The notes beneath the pieces are model-generated. The model saw only the letters and a list, made by a program, of their open reading frames with translations. It made no database searches and had not been told where the DNA came from. The position numbers and the translations under genes were made by a program. A stretch of DNA of 64,000 nucleotides from Candidatus Gastranaerophilales bacterium (GTDB lineage Bacteria > Cyanobacteriota > Vampirovibrionia > Gastranaerophilales > Gastranaerophilaceae). The DNA lies in the NCBI GenBank assembly GCA_944325005.1, contig CALUYO010000006.1, positions 31,523 through 95,522 on the forward strand. The letters run 5' to 3'. This document shows, one piece after another, positions 1 to 7,743 of the stretch (position 1 is its first letter; each line of letters opens with the position of its first letter).

Positions 1-289
1 CAACAACAGGAGCGTTAATCTTTTCTATATAGCCGTAAAATTCGGTGTCTTTCGGGACAATATTGGTATCATGCAGATATAAATCATTTGTTGATATAAA
101 TTTTACCTTGTAACCTTCAGAGCAGGTTTGTGTAGAGATTTCCTGAGTGTTCATAACAGGGATAAATGTTCCTTCAGGAATTATAATCCCATGGTAGTCT
201 CTTATATCCAGCTGAATATTTGGCAAATCTTCAGCCTTTACACAAACAGGTATCAGTATTAAAAGAAGTAACACGAGTAATTTTTTCAT
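1..289 (-). CDS. Exported protein of unknown function (partial, C-terminus beyond window)
   Basis: The reading frame is open from ATG at 289 to the window edge, so only about the first 96 residues are visible. The N-terminus (MKKLLVLLLLILIPVCVKA) is a typical Sec signal peptide with a likely cut after KA. The visible mature part contains two cysteine-poor beta-like segments and no motif I recognise. The short hydrophobic leader and Lys-rich start match several other exported proteins in this window (8778-9341, 22237-22884). Function is unknown. Confidence 0.7.
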   Translation of the reverse strand, partial: MKKLLVLLLLILIPVCVKAEDLPNIQLDIRDYHGIIIPEGTFIPVMNTQEISTQTCSEGYKVKFISTNDLYLHDTNIVPKDTEFYGYIEKINAPVV

Positions 290-342
290 AATTAATATTA
301 TAACAGTTTTTTATGTATTATCAATATAACGATTTGAAAAAA

Positions 343-1137
343 TTATTGTTCATCTTTTTTAGAAGGCGCTTCAACATTATTATAACCCTGATTTATGAGC
401 ATAAATGCATCTTTTTGGAGTATATTGTTTTTTATACTCCTAATATCAACAGGTTTTTCGGATGTAAGTTCAGGAAGGTCAAATGATTTATCATATTTAG
501 GGTTATTTATTATATTTTTTAAAATTATTGTTACATCCCCGTTACTTTTTTTATGATATTCATTTAATTTTATGTTAAATAGAGCCGGTAAAAAATCATT
601 GGCCTTACTGTACTTTATAAAAACAGGTATGTAATTATCAATACAAATATCAATATTTTTATTATTATCCTTTAATTTGGCTGTGTACATTGTACATTTT
701 AGCCCCATAGTTATAACTTCTTCTGATGGTTGTATCTTTTTTATTGTGTCTTTATTTAAATCGTCGGATTTAATTTTGTCCAGCCAGAAAATGCTTTTAT
801 CAATCAGAGACTTCTCTCTTGAACCTTCGTAAGTTACGTCTTTGTCAAGAAATCTTATGTTATCTTCTGTAACATTAAATACTGTTTTTTCTTTAGAGAG
901 AGGGTTAATCATTATAGCACGGTAATTATCACGATTTTTATACTGTTTTATCGTAATAGTATTGTAAACCATTCCCATGTGCTTATATTTAATATCGGCT
1001 TCGTAATATAAGTTATCTGATTTTGCAAACTTATCCAGTTTACTTAAAAGTGCTGTTTTCGGATCAACTATATCTTTAATCAAATAGCCGATTACCGCAA
1101 ATGCAATAATCGAAATAATTAGTACCTTTTTTATCAT
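343..1137 (-). CDS. Membrane-anchored protein, possibly LolA-like fold
   Basis: This 264 aa protein has one N-terminal hydrophobic segment (about residues 4-19) with no lipobox, so it is probably anchored in the inner membrane with the rest outside the cytoplasm. The body is rich in alternating beta-type segments with repeated Lys/Asp/Asn and ends in a charged tail. The spacing of strands (residues 40-110) is loosely like the LolA/outer-membrane lipoprotein-sorting fold, but no diagnostic residue is visible, so this is a guess. It is read in the same direction as the exported gene at 1-289, about 50 bases away. Confidence 0.6.
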   Translation of the reverse strand: MIKKVLIISIIAFAVIGYLIKDIVDPKTALLSKLDKFAKSDNLYYEADIKYKHMGMVYNTITIKQYKNRDNYRAIMINPLSKEKTVFNVTEDNIRFLDKDVTYEGSREKSLIDKSIFWLDKIKSDDLNKDTIKKIQPSEEVITMGLKCTMYTAKLKDNNKNIDICIDNYIPVFIKYSKANDFLPALFNIKLNEYHKKSNGDVTIILKNIINNPKYDKSFDLPELTSEKPVDIRSIKNNILQKDAFMLINQGYNNVEAPSKKDEQ

Positions 1138-1269
1138 AATATTTTAACCCCTGTTTTTTAGCACTAAACTCTGTAAATTATATTATTTTAGAAATTTGAT
1201 GTCAAGAAACAGTTGAAATATTAAAATTGTAAATATTTAAAAATTTCAAGCAATTTTGGTATAAAAAAT

Positions 1270-1279
1270 TACTTTATAT
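1270..1279 (+). promoter_or_regulatory. Shared promoter-like motif G[C/A]AAT-N15-TACTTWATAT, copy 1
   Basis: TACTTTATAT lies at 1270-1279 and GCAATTTT at 1250-1257, exactly 20 bases upstream (start to start). The same arrangement occurs at 18032/18052, 47946/47966 and 54914/54934. Each is 40-45 bases before the start of a lineage-specific small gene. No good TTGACA box is present. Confidence 0.5.
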
Positions 1280-1311
1280 AAATGTAGTGTAGTAAAAAAA
1301 GGTGAACAACT

Positions 1312-1944
1312 GTGTTTAGTGCGGTAGCATCAGGTTATTTTGCATTAAGAAATGTCGATAAAACACAAAATGGTGAAGTCGGCAGAAGTGCTGTTGCTTT
1401 AGGGCAAACTGCCGGACTTGTACAGGAAGCCGCAAAATATGAAGGTGCAGTTGCAAATACTGCAAGAAGTACTATAAGTGTTTTTTCAAAACTCGCTAAA
1501 CAACATAAAGCTTTTGAATATGCAGGAAAGGTTACGCAGTTTGCCGTTAATAATGTTAATCCGTTAATTTGTGCTTCCGGTGTTGTAAAAACTGCTATGG
1601 CTGATGATAAGATTAAAACCGGAGTTACTGAAACTGCTGCATTAGCGACAATGTTCGCCGGAGAGGCACTGGTTAAGGACAATTATGATAAAATTGTTAA
1701 TTCTCCAAAATTCCAGAAAACATTAACTAATATATCTAATAAAAAATTTACCAAACCGCTTTTTGAGTATTTAGAAAAGCACAAACTTTCAGGTAAAGCA
1801 GGTGCTATAGTAAAAGGTCTGACATTTGTTGCCGGCTCTATGACATCATACGCTGTCGGTCAAAAACTGGGCGACAATATTGCAGGAAGAGTTAAAGCAA
1901 ACCTTCATTTGGCAGATTCTTCAAAAATCGACCGGAAGGCCTAA
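1312..1944 (+). CDS. Lineage-specific Ala-rich protein, unknown function
   Basis: This is a 210 aa protein starting at GTG 1312, preceded by an AAAAAAGG Shine-Dalgarno-like stretch. It has no signal peptide. The sequence is rich in Ala, Val, Lys and Thr. Two weakly hydrophobic helices (about residues 103-115 and 165-180, with many small Gly/Ala residues) could lie in or on a membrane. No known family is recognised. It has the promoter-like motif at 1250-1279 that is shared with three other unrecognised genes, which suggests co-regulation. It ends 35 bases before the SpoIID-like gene. Confidence 0.6.
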   Translation: MFSAVASGYFALRNVDKTQNGEVGRSAVALGQTAGLVQEAAKYEGAVANTARSTISVFSKLAKQHKAFEYAGKVTQFAVNNVNPLICASGVVKTAMADDKIKTGVTETAALATMFAGEALVKDNYDKIVNSPKFQKTLTNISNKKFTKPLFEYLEKHKLSGKAGAIVKGLTFVAGSMTSYAVGQKLGDNIAGRVKANLHLADSSKIDRKA

Positions 1945-1966
1945 TAACATTTATAATATTATATGT

Positions 1967-1972
1967 TATAAT
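1967..1972 (+). promoter_or_regulatory. Extended -10 of a probably leaderless transcript
   Basis: TGTTATAAT (TATAAT at 1967-1972 with an upstream TGn) places the expected transcription start at about 1979, which is the GTG start of the SpoIID-like gene. No Shine-Dalgarno sequence precedes that start. The same TATGTTATAAT-N6-start arrangement occurs at 25439-25451. Confidence 0.5.
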
Positions 1973-1978
1973 AAGTTT

Positions 1979-2851
1979 GTGAGAAAGATTTTATTAATAT
2001 TTTTTGTTATTTTATTTAATCTTGCGGCTTGTAATCCTTGTTTTGCCATCAAAATCGGTTTGCAGACGGAAGCATCTTCATCTGCTATAGGAACATCTGT
2101 AAAAGGAACTATTATTGATGCCAATACAAATCACACTATATGCGATCTGGATGCGATGAAGGGTTATGAAATTAAGCCGTACCATAATCTTATGGCAATA
2201 CTTTATAATGGTACATATTATAAAATTGATTCGGACAATATTGTAATAAAGACAACTTCTCCAGGGTTTGTCAGTGCAAAAGGAAAATGGTATCGCGGAA
2301 TTATTATGATACAAAATAAAAACGGGAAATTGACTGTAATTAATAATGTTCCGCTTGAAGATTATATAAAAGGCGTGGTCCCGTCAGAAATGCCTTCAAG
2401 CTGGGCTACAGAAGCCCATAAAGCTCAGGCAATTGCTGCAAGAAGCTATGCACTTGCCAATTTGGGAAAACGTGCAAGATATGGTTATGATTTAAAAGAT
2501 ACGCCGGAAGATCAGGCCTACGGAGGAGCATCCAAAGAGACGCCGGACACTAATTACGCTGTAGAGCAAACTAAAGGTATTGTTCTTACTTATAATATGA
2601 AAGTTATTAATGCTTATTATTCGGCTTCTGCCGGAGGACAAACTACTGCCGGCGGCTGGGGAGCTGATTTGCCATACCTTCGTTCTGTGCCGTCCTTTGA
2701 TGAAAATATCAAAAAGAACGGGCATGGTGTCGGCATGTCGCAGCATGGTGCAAATAATCTTGCAAAACAGGGATATAATGCGTATCAGATTTTGCAATAT
2801 TTCTATAAGGATGTAAAGTTTGCAAAGGTTAATCCATCATCTTATAATTAG
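1979..2851 (+). CDS. SpoIID/LytB-domain cell-wall protein
   Basis: This 290 aa exported protein probably modifies peptidoglycan. SpoIID-type proteins are lytic transglycosylases that act on denuded glycan strands, and LytB-type members enhance amidases. Residues 1-23 form a signal peptide. An LAAC at 15-18 could be a lipobox, but a normal signal-peptidase cut after CFA is equally plausible. The SpoIID domain covers about residues 115-285. It has the conserved PSEM (Glu137, at the position of the catalytic Glu of SpoIID), the AQAIAARSYAL block and the GHGVGMSQHGA block. The open frame extends upstream to 1880, but I choose GTG 1979 because the signal peptide starts there and a TATAAT box sits at the right distance for a leaderless message. 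Confidence 0.85.
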   Translation: MRKILLIFFVILFNLAACNPCFAIKIGLQTEASSSAIGTSVKGTIIDANTNHTICDLDAMKGYEIKPYHNLMAILYNGTYYKIDSDNIVIKTTSPGFVSAKGKWYRGIIMIQNKNGKLTVINNVPLEDYIKGVVPSEMPSSWATEAHKAQAIAARSYALANLGKRARYGYDLKDTPEDQAYGGASKETPDTNYAVEQTKGIVLTYNMKVINAYYSASAGGQTTAGGWGADLPYLRSVPSFDENIKKNGHGVGMSQHGANNLAKQGYNAYQILQYFYKDVKFAKVNPSSYN

Positions 2852-2943
2852 TCTGAAAGCCAATTATTCTTTTAATTTTTTATTTTTATTTGCCCGAAAC
2901 TCAATATATATTTAAATTTGTTATATTTTTTTTTGAAAAATAC

Positions 2944-2971
2944 TTGCCAAATTTAAATAAAATGCTATAAT
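2944..2971 (+). promoter_or_regulatory. Strong promoter for the HU gene
   Basis: TTGCCA (2944-2949), a 16-base spacer and TATAAT (2966-2971) with an upstream TGn form a near-ideal sigma70 promoter. The transcript would have a leader of about 70 bases before the HU start at 3049. Confidence 0.75.
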
Positions 2972-3048
2972 AATCTTTGTCGAGACACAAGCATGCGGAG
3001 AGAGAATGGTTTCAATTACTGTATGCACAAGGTAAAAGGAGGTTCATA

Positions 3049-3321
3049 ATGAACAAAGAAGAATTAGTAAAAGAAGTATCAAAGAAAGCAAAAGTTTCTC
3101 AAAAAGCTACTGCTGACATCATTGCAGCTACTTTAGAAACTATTGAAAAAACTGTTTCAAAAGGTAAAAAAGTTACATTAGTTGGCTTCGGAACATTCGA
3201 ACCGCGTAAAAGAGCTGCTAGAACAGGCAGAAATCCTCAAACTGGTGCTCCTTTGAAAATCGCTGCTAAAACAGTTCCTGCTTTCTCAGCCGGTAAAAAA
3301 TTCAAAGAACTTGTAAAATAG
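3049..3321 (+). CDS. hup: DNA-binding protein HU
   Basis: This is a 90 aa histone-like protein that bends and compacts DNA as a dimer. The start MNKEELVKEVSKKAKVSQ, the GKKVTLVGFGTFE core and the DNA-binding arm RKRAARTGRNPQTGAPLKI are all intact, with the family-typical length. An upstream in-frame start at 2977 exists, but ATG 3049 follows a perfect AAAGGAGG and gives the standard HU N-terminus. The gene stands alone with its own strong promoter (2944-2971) and a terminator hairpin at 3342-3369, fitting an abundant protein. Confidence 0.97.
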   Translation: MNKEELVKEVSKKAKVSQKATADIIAATLETIEKTVSKGKKVTLVGFGTFEPRKRAARTGRNPQTGAPLKIAAKTVPAFSAGKKFKELVK

Positions 3322-3341
3322 GAGCGTTGATATATTTCAAA

Positions 3342-3369
3342 AGACAGAGCTGATTTTTCGGCTCTGTCT
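3342..3369 (+). terminator. Rho-independent terminator between hup and rsmD
   Basis: AGACAGAGC (3342-3350) pairs with GCTCTGTCT (3361-3369) across a 10-base loop, followed by TTTTA. It lies between convergent genes and may serve both. Confidence 0.8.
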
Positions 3370-3370
3370 T

Positions 3371-3886
3371 TTATTTTCTTAAAAAAGTTATATATTTATC
3401 TCCGTATTTTTTCTGTTTCAGCAGCTCAAAATTTGAAAAATCTACTTCTGTTACATGTTCAAGAATTATGATATTTGATGCAATTTCCTTTACTGCTTCA
3501 AGGCTTTGTTCATAAATTCCCGAAAAATATGGCGGATCAATGTAAATTACATCAAATGTTTTTTCAAGTTTAGGGATAATTTTGAGACAGTCGCCGGTAG
3601 AAAATTCCGGTGCAGGATTGAATTTTTTGAAATTTGTTCTGACAATTTGAGCCGCTTTTGGGTGTTTTTCAATTGCGGTAACTGATGAAAAACCTCTTGA
3701 AAGAGCTTCAAGTCCCATTATGCCGGAGCCTGCAAACATGTCAAGAAACGAGCATTCTTCAAATTTAATCATTGACTGTAAGGTATTAAAAATACCCATT
3801 CTTACTTTAGAAAGTGTTGGCCTTGTAATACTTTCATCAGGAACTGCTATTTTCTGTCCTTTAAATTTGCCTGCTGTAATAATCAT
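3371..3886 (-). CDS. rsmD: 16S rRNA (guanine966-N2)-methyltransferase RsmD
   Basis: This 171 aa SAM-dependent enzyme methylates G966 of 16S rRNA in the assembled 30S particle. The N-terminal MIITAGKFKGQKI and RPTLSKVRMGIFN blocks are typical of RsmD. The SAM-binding motif DMFAGSGIMGLEALSRG is at residues 49-65 and the catalytic DPPY at 117-120. The length is slightly under the usual 180-190 aa. It faces HU across a shared terminator and is divergent from fixC. Confidence 0.93.
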   Translation of the reverse strand: MIITAGKFKGQKIAVPDESITRPTLSKVRMGIFNTLQSMIKFEECSFLDMFAGSGIMGLEALSRGFSSVTAIEKHPKAAQIVRTNFKKFNPAPEFSTGDCLKIIPKLEKTFDVIYIDPPYFSGIYEQSLEAVKEIASNIIILEHVTEVDFSNFELLKQKKYGDKYITFLRK

Positions 3887-3963
3887 ATTAACTATTTTAC
3901 AATGAATAAAATTTGGTGTATAGTTTTTGATAGGTAATAATATTTGATTGAGTCGGGGCTTTT

Positions 3964-5268
3964 ATGGAAAATCAGGAAAATAAAACAGAGGTTATAGTTG
4001 TAGGCGGCGGGCCTGCAGGAATTTCTTGTGCTGTGACGATTGCCCGCGCGGGGAAGAAAGTTGTTTTAATTGAACGCGGAAGATTTGCCGGTAGTAAGAA
4101 TGTATTTGGAGGGGCGATTTATGCGCGTCCGACACGTGAAATTTTCCCTGATTTTGAAAAAACTGCACCGCTTGAAAGAAAAAATATTGAACACAAATAT
4201 GCACTTCTCGGGGAAGATGATGCTACAGTAATTTCTTATAGAAAGAAACATGAAATCCCCGAAAGTTATACGGTTATAAGAGGAAAATTTGACCGCTGGA
4301 TGGCTGAAGAAGCAAAAAAAGAGGGTGTTATACTTGTTGAAGAAACTGTTGTCAGGGAACTTATAGTAAAAGACGGTTTTGTAAAGGGAGTTAAAACGGA
4401 ACTTGAAGACTACTATGCTGATATTGTTGTTCTGGCTGACGGTGTAAACTCGCTGCTTGCAAGACAGATTGGACTCCGCGGGAATTTAGCACCTGAGGAT
4501 GTTGCTTTAAGCGTTAAAGAGGTTATAAAACTTCCGTCAGATGTCATTAATGAAAGATTTCATGTTAATGATGATGAAGGGTGTATTTATGAAATTTTTG
4601 GCGGTCCTATGGCAGGGATGTTGGGTTTGGGGTTTATGTATACAAATAAAAGTTCTGTGAGTATAGGACTTGGGGTTACTTTGAGCGAGTTAATCCGTAG
4701 AGGTTTAAAACCTTATGATTTGCTTGATAAACTCAAACAACACCCTGAAATAGCCCCGCTTCTCAAAGATGGCGAGCTTCTTGAATATTCTGCACATTTA
4801 ATTCCCGAGGGCGGTTATAAAAAAATTCCGCTTCTTTTTGGCGCAGGCGTTATGGTCTGTGGCGATGCTGCTATGTTTGTTAACAATATGCACTGGGAAG
4901 GCACAAATCTTGCGATGATTTCAGGTAAACTTGCCGGTGAAACAGCAGTTATAGCACTCGGAAAATGTGATTTTTCAGAAAATGCTCTCTCTCATTATCA
5001 GGAAGAACTTGAAGATTCTTTTATAATTAAAGACCTGCGTACATATAAAGATCTTATGAGCGGTGTCGGCGAAAGGGCAGAACAGTTTCTGGGATATTAT
5101 CCGAAAAAAATCAATTCATTCTTTGAAATGTTTACATCTGTAGATAGTGTTCCTAAGAGAGAAAAATATCATAAGTTTATAAAGAGTATTTTTACTGATA
5201 GAAAAATTCTTGAATTACTTAAAGATGCCTGGTCTGCTGTTAAGTTATTATGGAGTATTTTAAAATGA
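3964..5268 (+). CDS. fixC: FixC-like electron-transfer flavoprotein:quinone oxidoreductase
   Basis: This 434 aa FAD-dependent oxidoreductase belongs to the ETF-QO/FixC family, which passes electrons from an electron-transferring flavoprotein to quinone or in bifurcating complexes. The N-terminal FAD dinucleotide motif VVGGGPAGISCA is at residues 12-22. A second FAD motif, VCGDAAMFVNNMHWEGTN, is in the C-terminal part. The length matches FixC, which lacks the iron-sulfur domain of eukaryotic ETF-QO. The ferredoxin partner fixX overlaps its stop by an ATGA. The usual electron-transfer flavoprotein genes fixA/fixB are not in this window. Confidence 0.9.
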   Translation: MENQENKTEVIVVGGGPAGISCAVTIARAGKKVVLIERGRFAGSKNVFGGAIYARPTREIFPDFEKTAPLERKNIEHKYALLGEDDATVISYRKKHEIPESYTVIRGKFDRWMAEEAKKEGVILVEETVVRELIVKDGFVKGVKTELEDYYADIVVLADGVNSLLARQIGLRGNLAPEDVALSVKEVIKLPSDVINERFHVNDDEGCIYEIFGGPMAGMLGLGFMYTNKSSVSIGLGVTLSELIRRGLKPYDLLDKLKQHPEIAPLLKDGELLEYSAHLIPEGGYKKIPLLFGAGVMVCGDAAMFVNNMHWEGTNLAMISGKLAGETAVIALGKCDFSENALSHYQEELEDSFIIKDLRTYKDLMSGVGERAEQFLGYYPKKINSFFEMFTSVDSVPKREKYHKFIKSIFTDRKILELLKDAWSAVKLLWSILK

Positions 5269-5543
5269 GTGATTTGGAAGATAAATTGTATACTGTAAAA
5301 TATACGCCGGATACTGTTTCACATTTGCAGCCCGTGCAGGAATGCTGCAGGGTTTGTAAATCAAAAATTTGTACAACAATTTGTCCTGCAGGTGTTTATG
5401 AATGGGATGAAAATATGCAAAAGCTTATTGTAAACTATGAAAATTGTCTGGAATGCGGGGCCTGCAGGATTGCCTGTGAAAGTTCGTCGCTGGGCTGGGA
5501 ATATCCGAAGGGTACAAAGGGGGTAACTTTTAAACAAGGCTGA
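5265..5543 (+). CDS. fixX: FixX-like ferredoxin
   Basis: This is a 92 aa ferredoxin-like partner of FixC. Cysteines C61-x2-C64-x2-C67-x3-C71 form a 4Fe-4S binding set. Further cysteines at 27, 28, 31, 36 and 40 match the N-terminal CRVC..ICT..CPAGVY block of FixX. An upstream in-frame start exists at 5250, but ATG 5265 overlaps the fixC stop in the usual ATGA coupling and gives the typical FixX start. Together with FixC it would relay electrons between an ETF and the quinone pool. Confidence 0.9.
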   Translation: MSDLEDKLYTVKYTPDTVSHLQPVQECCRVCKSKICTTICPAGVYEWDENMQKLIVNYENCLECGACRIACESSSLGWEYPKGTKGVTFKQG

Positions 5544-5547
5544 GTAC

Positions 5548-5576
5548 TTGACATATTTCGCGAAATTCTTCATAAT
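5548..5576 (+). promoter_or_regulatory. Strong promoter with a palindromic operator candidate in the spacer
   Basis: TTGACA (5548-5553), a 17-base spacer and CATAAT (5571-5576) precede the gene at 5607. The spacer contains ATTTCGCGAAAT (5555-5566), a perfect 12-base palindrome well placed for a repressor. The regulator is unknown; the XRE gene at 5984-6301 is the nearest candidate. Confidence 0.65.
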
Positions 5577-5606
5577 AGTTTTAATATTTGTATAAGGAGA
5601 AGTATT

Positions 5607-5987
5607 ATGAAAGAAGAGTATACAAATCAGCAAAGACGCTGGTATGATAAAGATCCTGTCCTTTCACAGGCAGTGAAAACACTTGAAGAAACTGACGATG
5701 AGACTCAGATAAGAATTGCTTTGAATCTTATTAAAATAATTATTGAACACAATATTGAAGATGAAAAATTTGAAGCCGTAGAGGATATAATAAATGCTGT
5801 AGGTTCCGGGCTTGATGAAAACAGAAAAGGGCGCTGGTATGATATTGACAGTACTTTAAGAACTGCTATGAATATGCTTCAGAACTGTCCTGTTGCTACA
5901 CAGCGTATAATTGCAAAAGAGATGGCCAATATGGTTCTGGAAAAAATTAAAAAAGACGAAGATAGCGGAGACGACGAGGAAGCTTAA
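5607..5987 (+). CDS. Acidic protein with an internal tandem repeat, unknown function
   Basis: This 126 aa protein starts at ATG 5607 after an AAGGAGAAG ribosome-binding site. It is made of two copies of one helical unit. The first (about residues 10-48) begins RRWYDKDPVLSQAVKTL and the second (about 75-115) begins GRWYDIDSTLRTAMNML. Each continues into a helix ending near LIKIII or MANMVL. The tail is strongly acidic (KKDEDSGDDEEA). I recognise no family; a small helical repeat used for protein binding is plausible. It overlaps the convergent XRE gene by 4 bases and has a strong, apparently regulated promoter. Confidence 0.75.
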   Translation: MKEEYTNQQRRWYDKDPVLSQAVKTLEETDDETQIRIALNLIKIIIEHNIEDEKFEAVEDIINAVGSGLDENRKGRWYDIDSTLRTAMNMLQNCPVATQRIIAKEMANMVLEKIKKDEDSGDDEEA

Positions 5988-6301
5988 TATATTGCGGCTT
6001 TAACAAGTTTATAAATTAATTCAACTTTTTCATCAGATGCTCTTTCAAAGATTTCGTTCATTTCTTTGATAAGTGCATCTTTTGATTTTTTATGTTCGCT
6101 GTAAAATAAATCGTAAATTTTAACATTAAATATTTTGGCAATTTTTTGTAATGTCTCAAAAGTTGTAAAACACGCTCCGTTTTCAATCCTGCATATTTGT
6201 TTCGGATCAAGTCCTATAATTTCTGCAAGTTGTTCTTGAGTAAGTTTGTGTATTTTTCTAAGCTCTTTTAGTCTTTTCCCGAATAGTTTTAGTGAATCCA
6301 T
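5984..6301 (-). CDS. XRE-family transcriptional regulator
   Basis: This 105 aa protein has an N-terminal lambda-repressor-type HTH (about residues 6-66, LTQEQLAEIIGLDPKQICRIENG) followed by a helical C-terminus (about 70-105). It closely resembles the 109 aa regulator at 40755-41084 in both the IENG recognition helix and the C-terminal helix pattern. It is divergent from the glycosyltransferase pair at 6472. A 13-base inverted repeat flanks the -35 box of that promoter, so local control is likely. It overlaps the end of the repeat protein at 5607-5987. Confidence 0.88.
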   Translation of the reverse strand: MDSLKLFGKRLKELRKIHKLTQEQLAEIIGLDPKQICRIENGACFTTFETLQKIAKIFNVKIYDLFYSEHKKSKDALIKEMNEIFERASDEKVELIYKLVKAAIY

Positions 6302-6352
6302 GTTATCTCCGTTTTGTAATTCTAAAATATACTTTTGCGAAAATTAATCCCT

Positions 6353-6397
6353 TTAAATATTAATTAAGCTTGACAAATTAATATTTAATGTTAAATT
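6353..6397 (+). promoter_or_regulatory. Promoter with inverted repeat flanking its -35 box
   Basis: A perfect 13-base inverted repeat (TTAAATATTAATT 6353-6365 and AATTAATATTTAA 6376-6388) brackets TTGACA (6370-6375). TAAATT at 6392-6397 is the likely -10. The design matches the operator/promoter at 40661-40708 next to the paralogous XRE gene. Confidence 0.6.
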
Positions 6398-6471
6398 ATT
6401 CATGTTTAATGGTAAAATTTTTAAAAAAATATACCTTTAAATGAGTATTTTTTTATTGTCGGAGTTACTTT

Positions 6472-7743
6472 ATGAAAAAGATTATTATGTTATACGATGC
6501 AACTGTGGTTTGTAATATCCTGACTAAAAATTCGTCGCGCAGCGGTATATTTTTTGTAGCATATAATGTTTTACTCGGGCTTCTCAAACGTGAAGAGTTT
6601 GATATCTATTTGTATGCAGATAATGTTGCAAAACTTCAGCTGGTAATTGATACGTATGCAGAGTTTCAAAAATGCAAAATTTATAAATTTTCACCAATGG
6701 ATAATTTAATTCTTTTGGTTGTACGTTTCAGACTTGATTGTAATAAGAAGAATTTTTTATTTTTAAGTTTTTTACTGGGCTTTATTCTTTCTATATTAAA
6801 AAAAGTCAATAAGTTTTTTCTTAACTTTATAAAAATAAATGACTTAGATGTATATTTTTCTCCAATGAAAGCTGCTCCGGCTTTTATTGCAAAGCAAAAA
6901 CATATAAAAAAATATACTATTTTACATGATACAATCCCTTTGATAAATGATTACAGGAATAATGCAGAAAAGCATGAGTGGTATCATAAATTAATAAAAT
7001 CAATAAACGGAGATGATAAATATTTTGCAAATTCTCTGAACACAAAGCAGGATTTTATTGAATATGTACATTCAATTAATCCGGCGAATATTTATGTTAT
7101 ACCGCTTTCAACAGGTAAGTCGTATTTTAAAATTGAAAATATTAATTATATAAACCAAATAAAAAGAAAGTATGGGATTCCAACAGATAAAAAATATATT
7201 TTCAGTTTATGTAATTTAGATCCCCGCAAAAATTTAATTTTTGCTTTAAAAAATTTTTTAACATTTGTTGAAAAAAATAACCTTGGAAATTTTATATTTG
7301 TACTCGGAGGTAGTTCGTTCAAGGATTTTAATGACTGTTTGAACAAAAGTATTGAAAATTTCGGCTATAAAAAGGACAAAATATTAAGAATAGGTTATGT
7401 TGAAGATGAAGATATGTCAGCTTTATACAGTGGAGCTGAGATGTTTGTTTTTCCTTCATTATATGAAGGATTTGGTATCCCTGTTTTAGAAGCAATGAAG
7501 TGCGGGTTACCGGTCATTTGTTCAAATACAACATCTTTGCCGGAGGTAATAGGAGATTGCGGGATTCAGATAAACCCTTATTCGGATAAAGAATTAATTG
7601 ATGCAATGGAAAAAATGTATTTTGACAGAGAATTCAGAGAAGAATGTATAAAAAAAGGGTTTGAACGATCAAAGCTTTTCAGCTGGAAAAAATGTGTGGA
7701 TGTTATTACAGATGAAATAACAAAGGATTTTTTCAATGTGTAA
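6472..7743 (+). CDS. GT4-type glycosyltransferase
   Basis: This 423 aa protein has the GT-B organisation of GT4 enzymes, which move a sugar from a nucleotide donor onto a growing surface glycan. The C-terminal donor domain shows SLCNLDPRKNL, then the hallmark EGFGIPVLEAMKCGLPVICSN and SLPEVIGDCG. A hydrophobic stretch around residues 95-115 may hold it at the inner membrane face. It overlaps the next glycosyltransferase by 8 bases, so the two form an operon. The substrate cannot be read from sequence. Transcription probably starts from the promoter at 6370, next to a divergent XRE regulator. Confidence 0.88.
   Translation: MKKIIMLYDATVVCNILTKNSSRSGIFFVAYNVLLGLLKREEFDIYLYADNVAKLQLVIDTYAEFQKCKIYKFSPMDNLILLVVRFRLDCNKKNFLFLSFLLGFILSILKKVNKFFLNFIKINDLDVYFSPMKAAPAFIAKQKHIKKYTILHDTIPLINDYRNNAEKHEWYHKLIKSINGDDKYFANSLNTKQDFIEYVHSINPANIYVIPLSTGKSYFKIENINYINQIKRKYGIPTDKKYIFSLCNLDPRKNLIFALKNFLTFVEKNNLGNFIFVLGGSSFKDFNDCLNKSIENFGYKKDKILRIGYVEDEDMSALYSGAEMFVFPSLYEGFGIPVLEAMKCGLPVICSNTTSLPEVIGDCGIQINPYSDKELIDAMEKMYFDREFREECIKKGFERSKLFSWKKCVDVITDEITKDFFNV

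Noticed and set aside
1335..1682. Minus-strand open frame of 115 codons
   Set aside because: Shadow of the plus-strand gene at 1312-1944; the latter has a ribosome-binding site, a promoter-like motif and sensible codon use.
5984..6301. Convergent pair 5607-6301 as a toxin-antitoxin operon
   Set aside because: The genes are convergent, not an operon, and the first protein shows no toxin-like motif.
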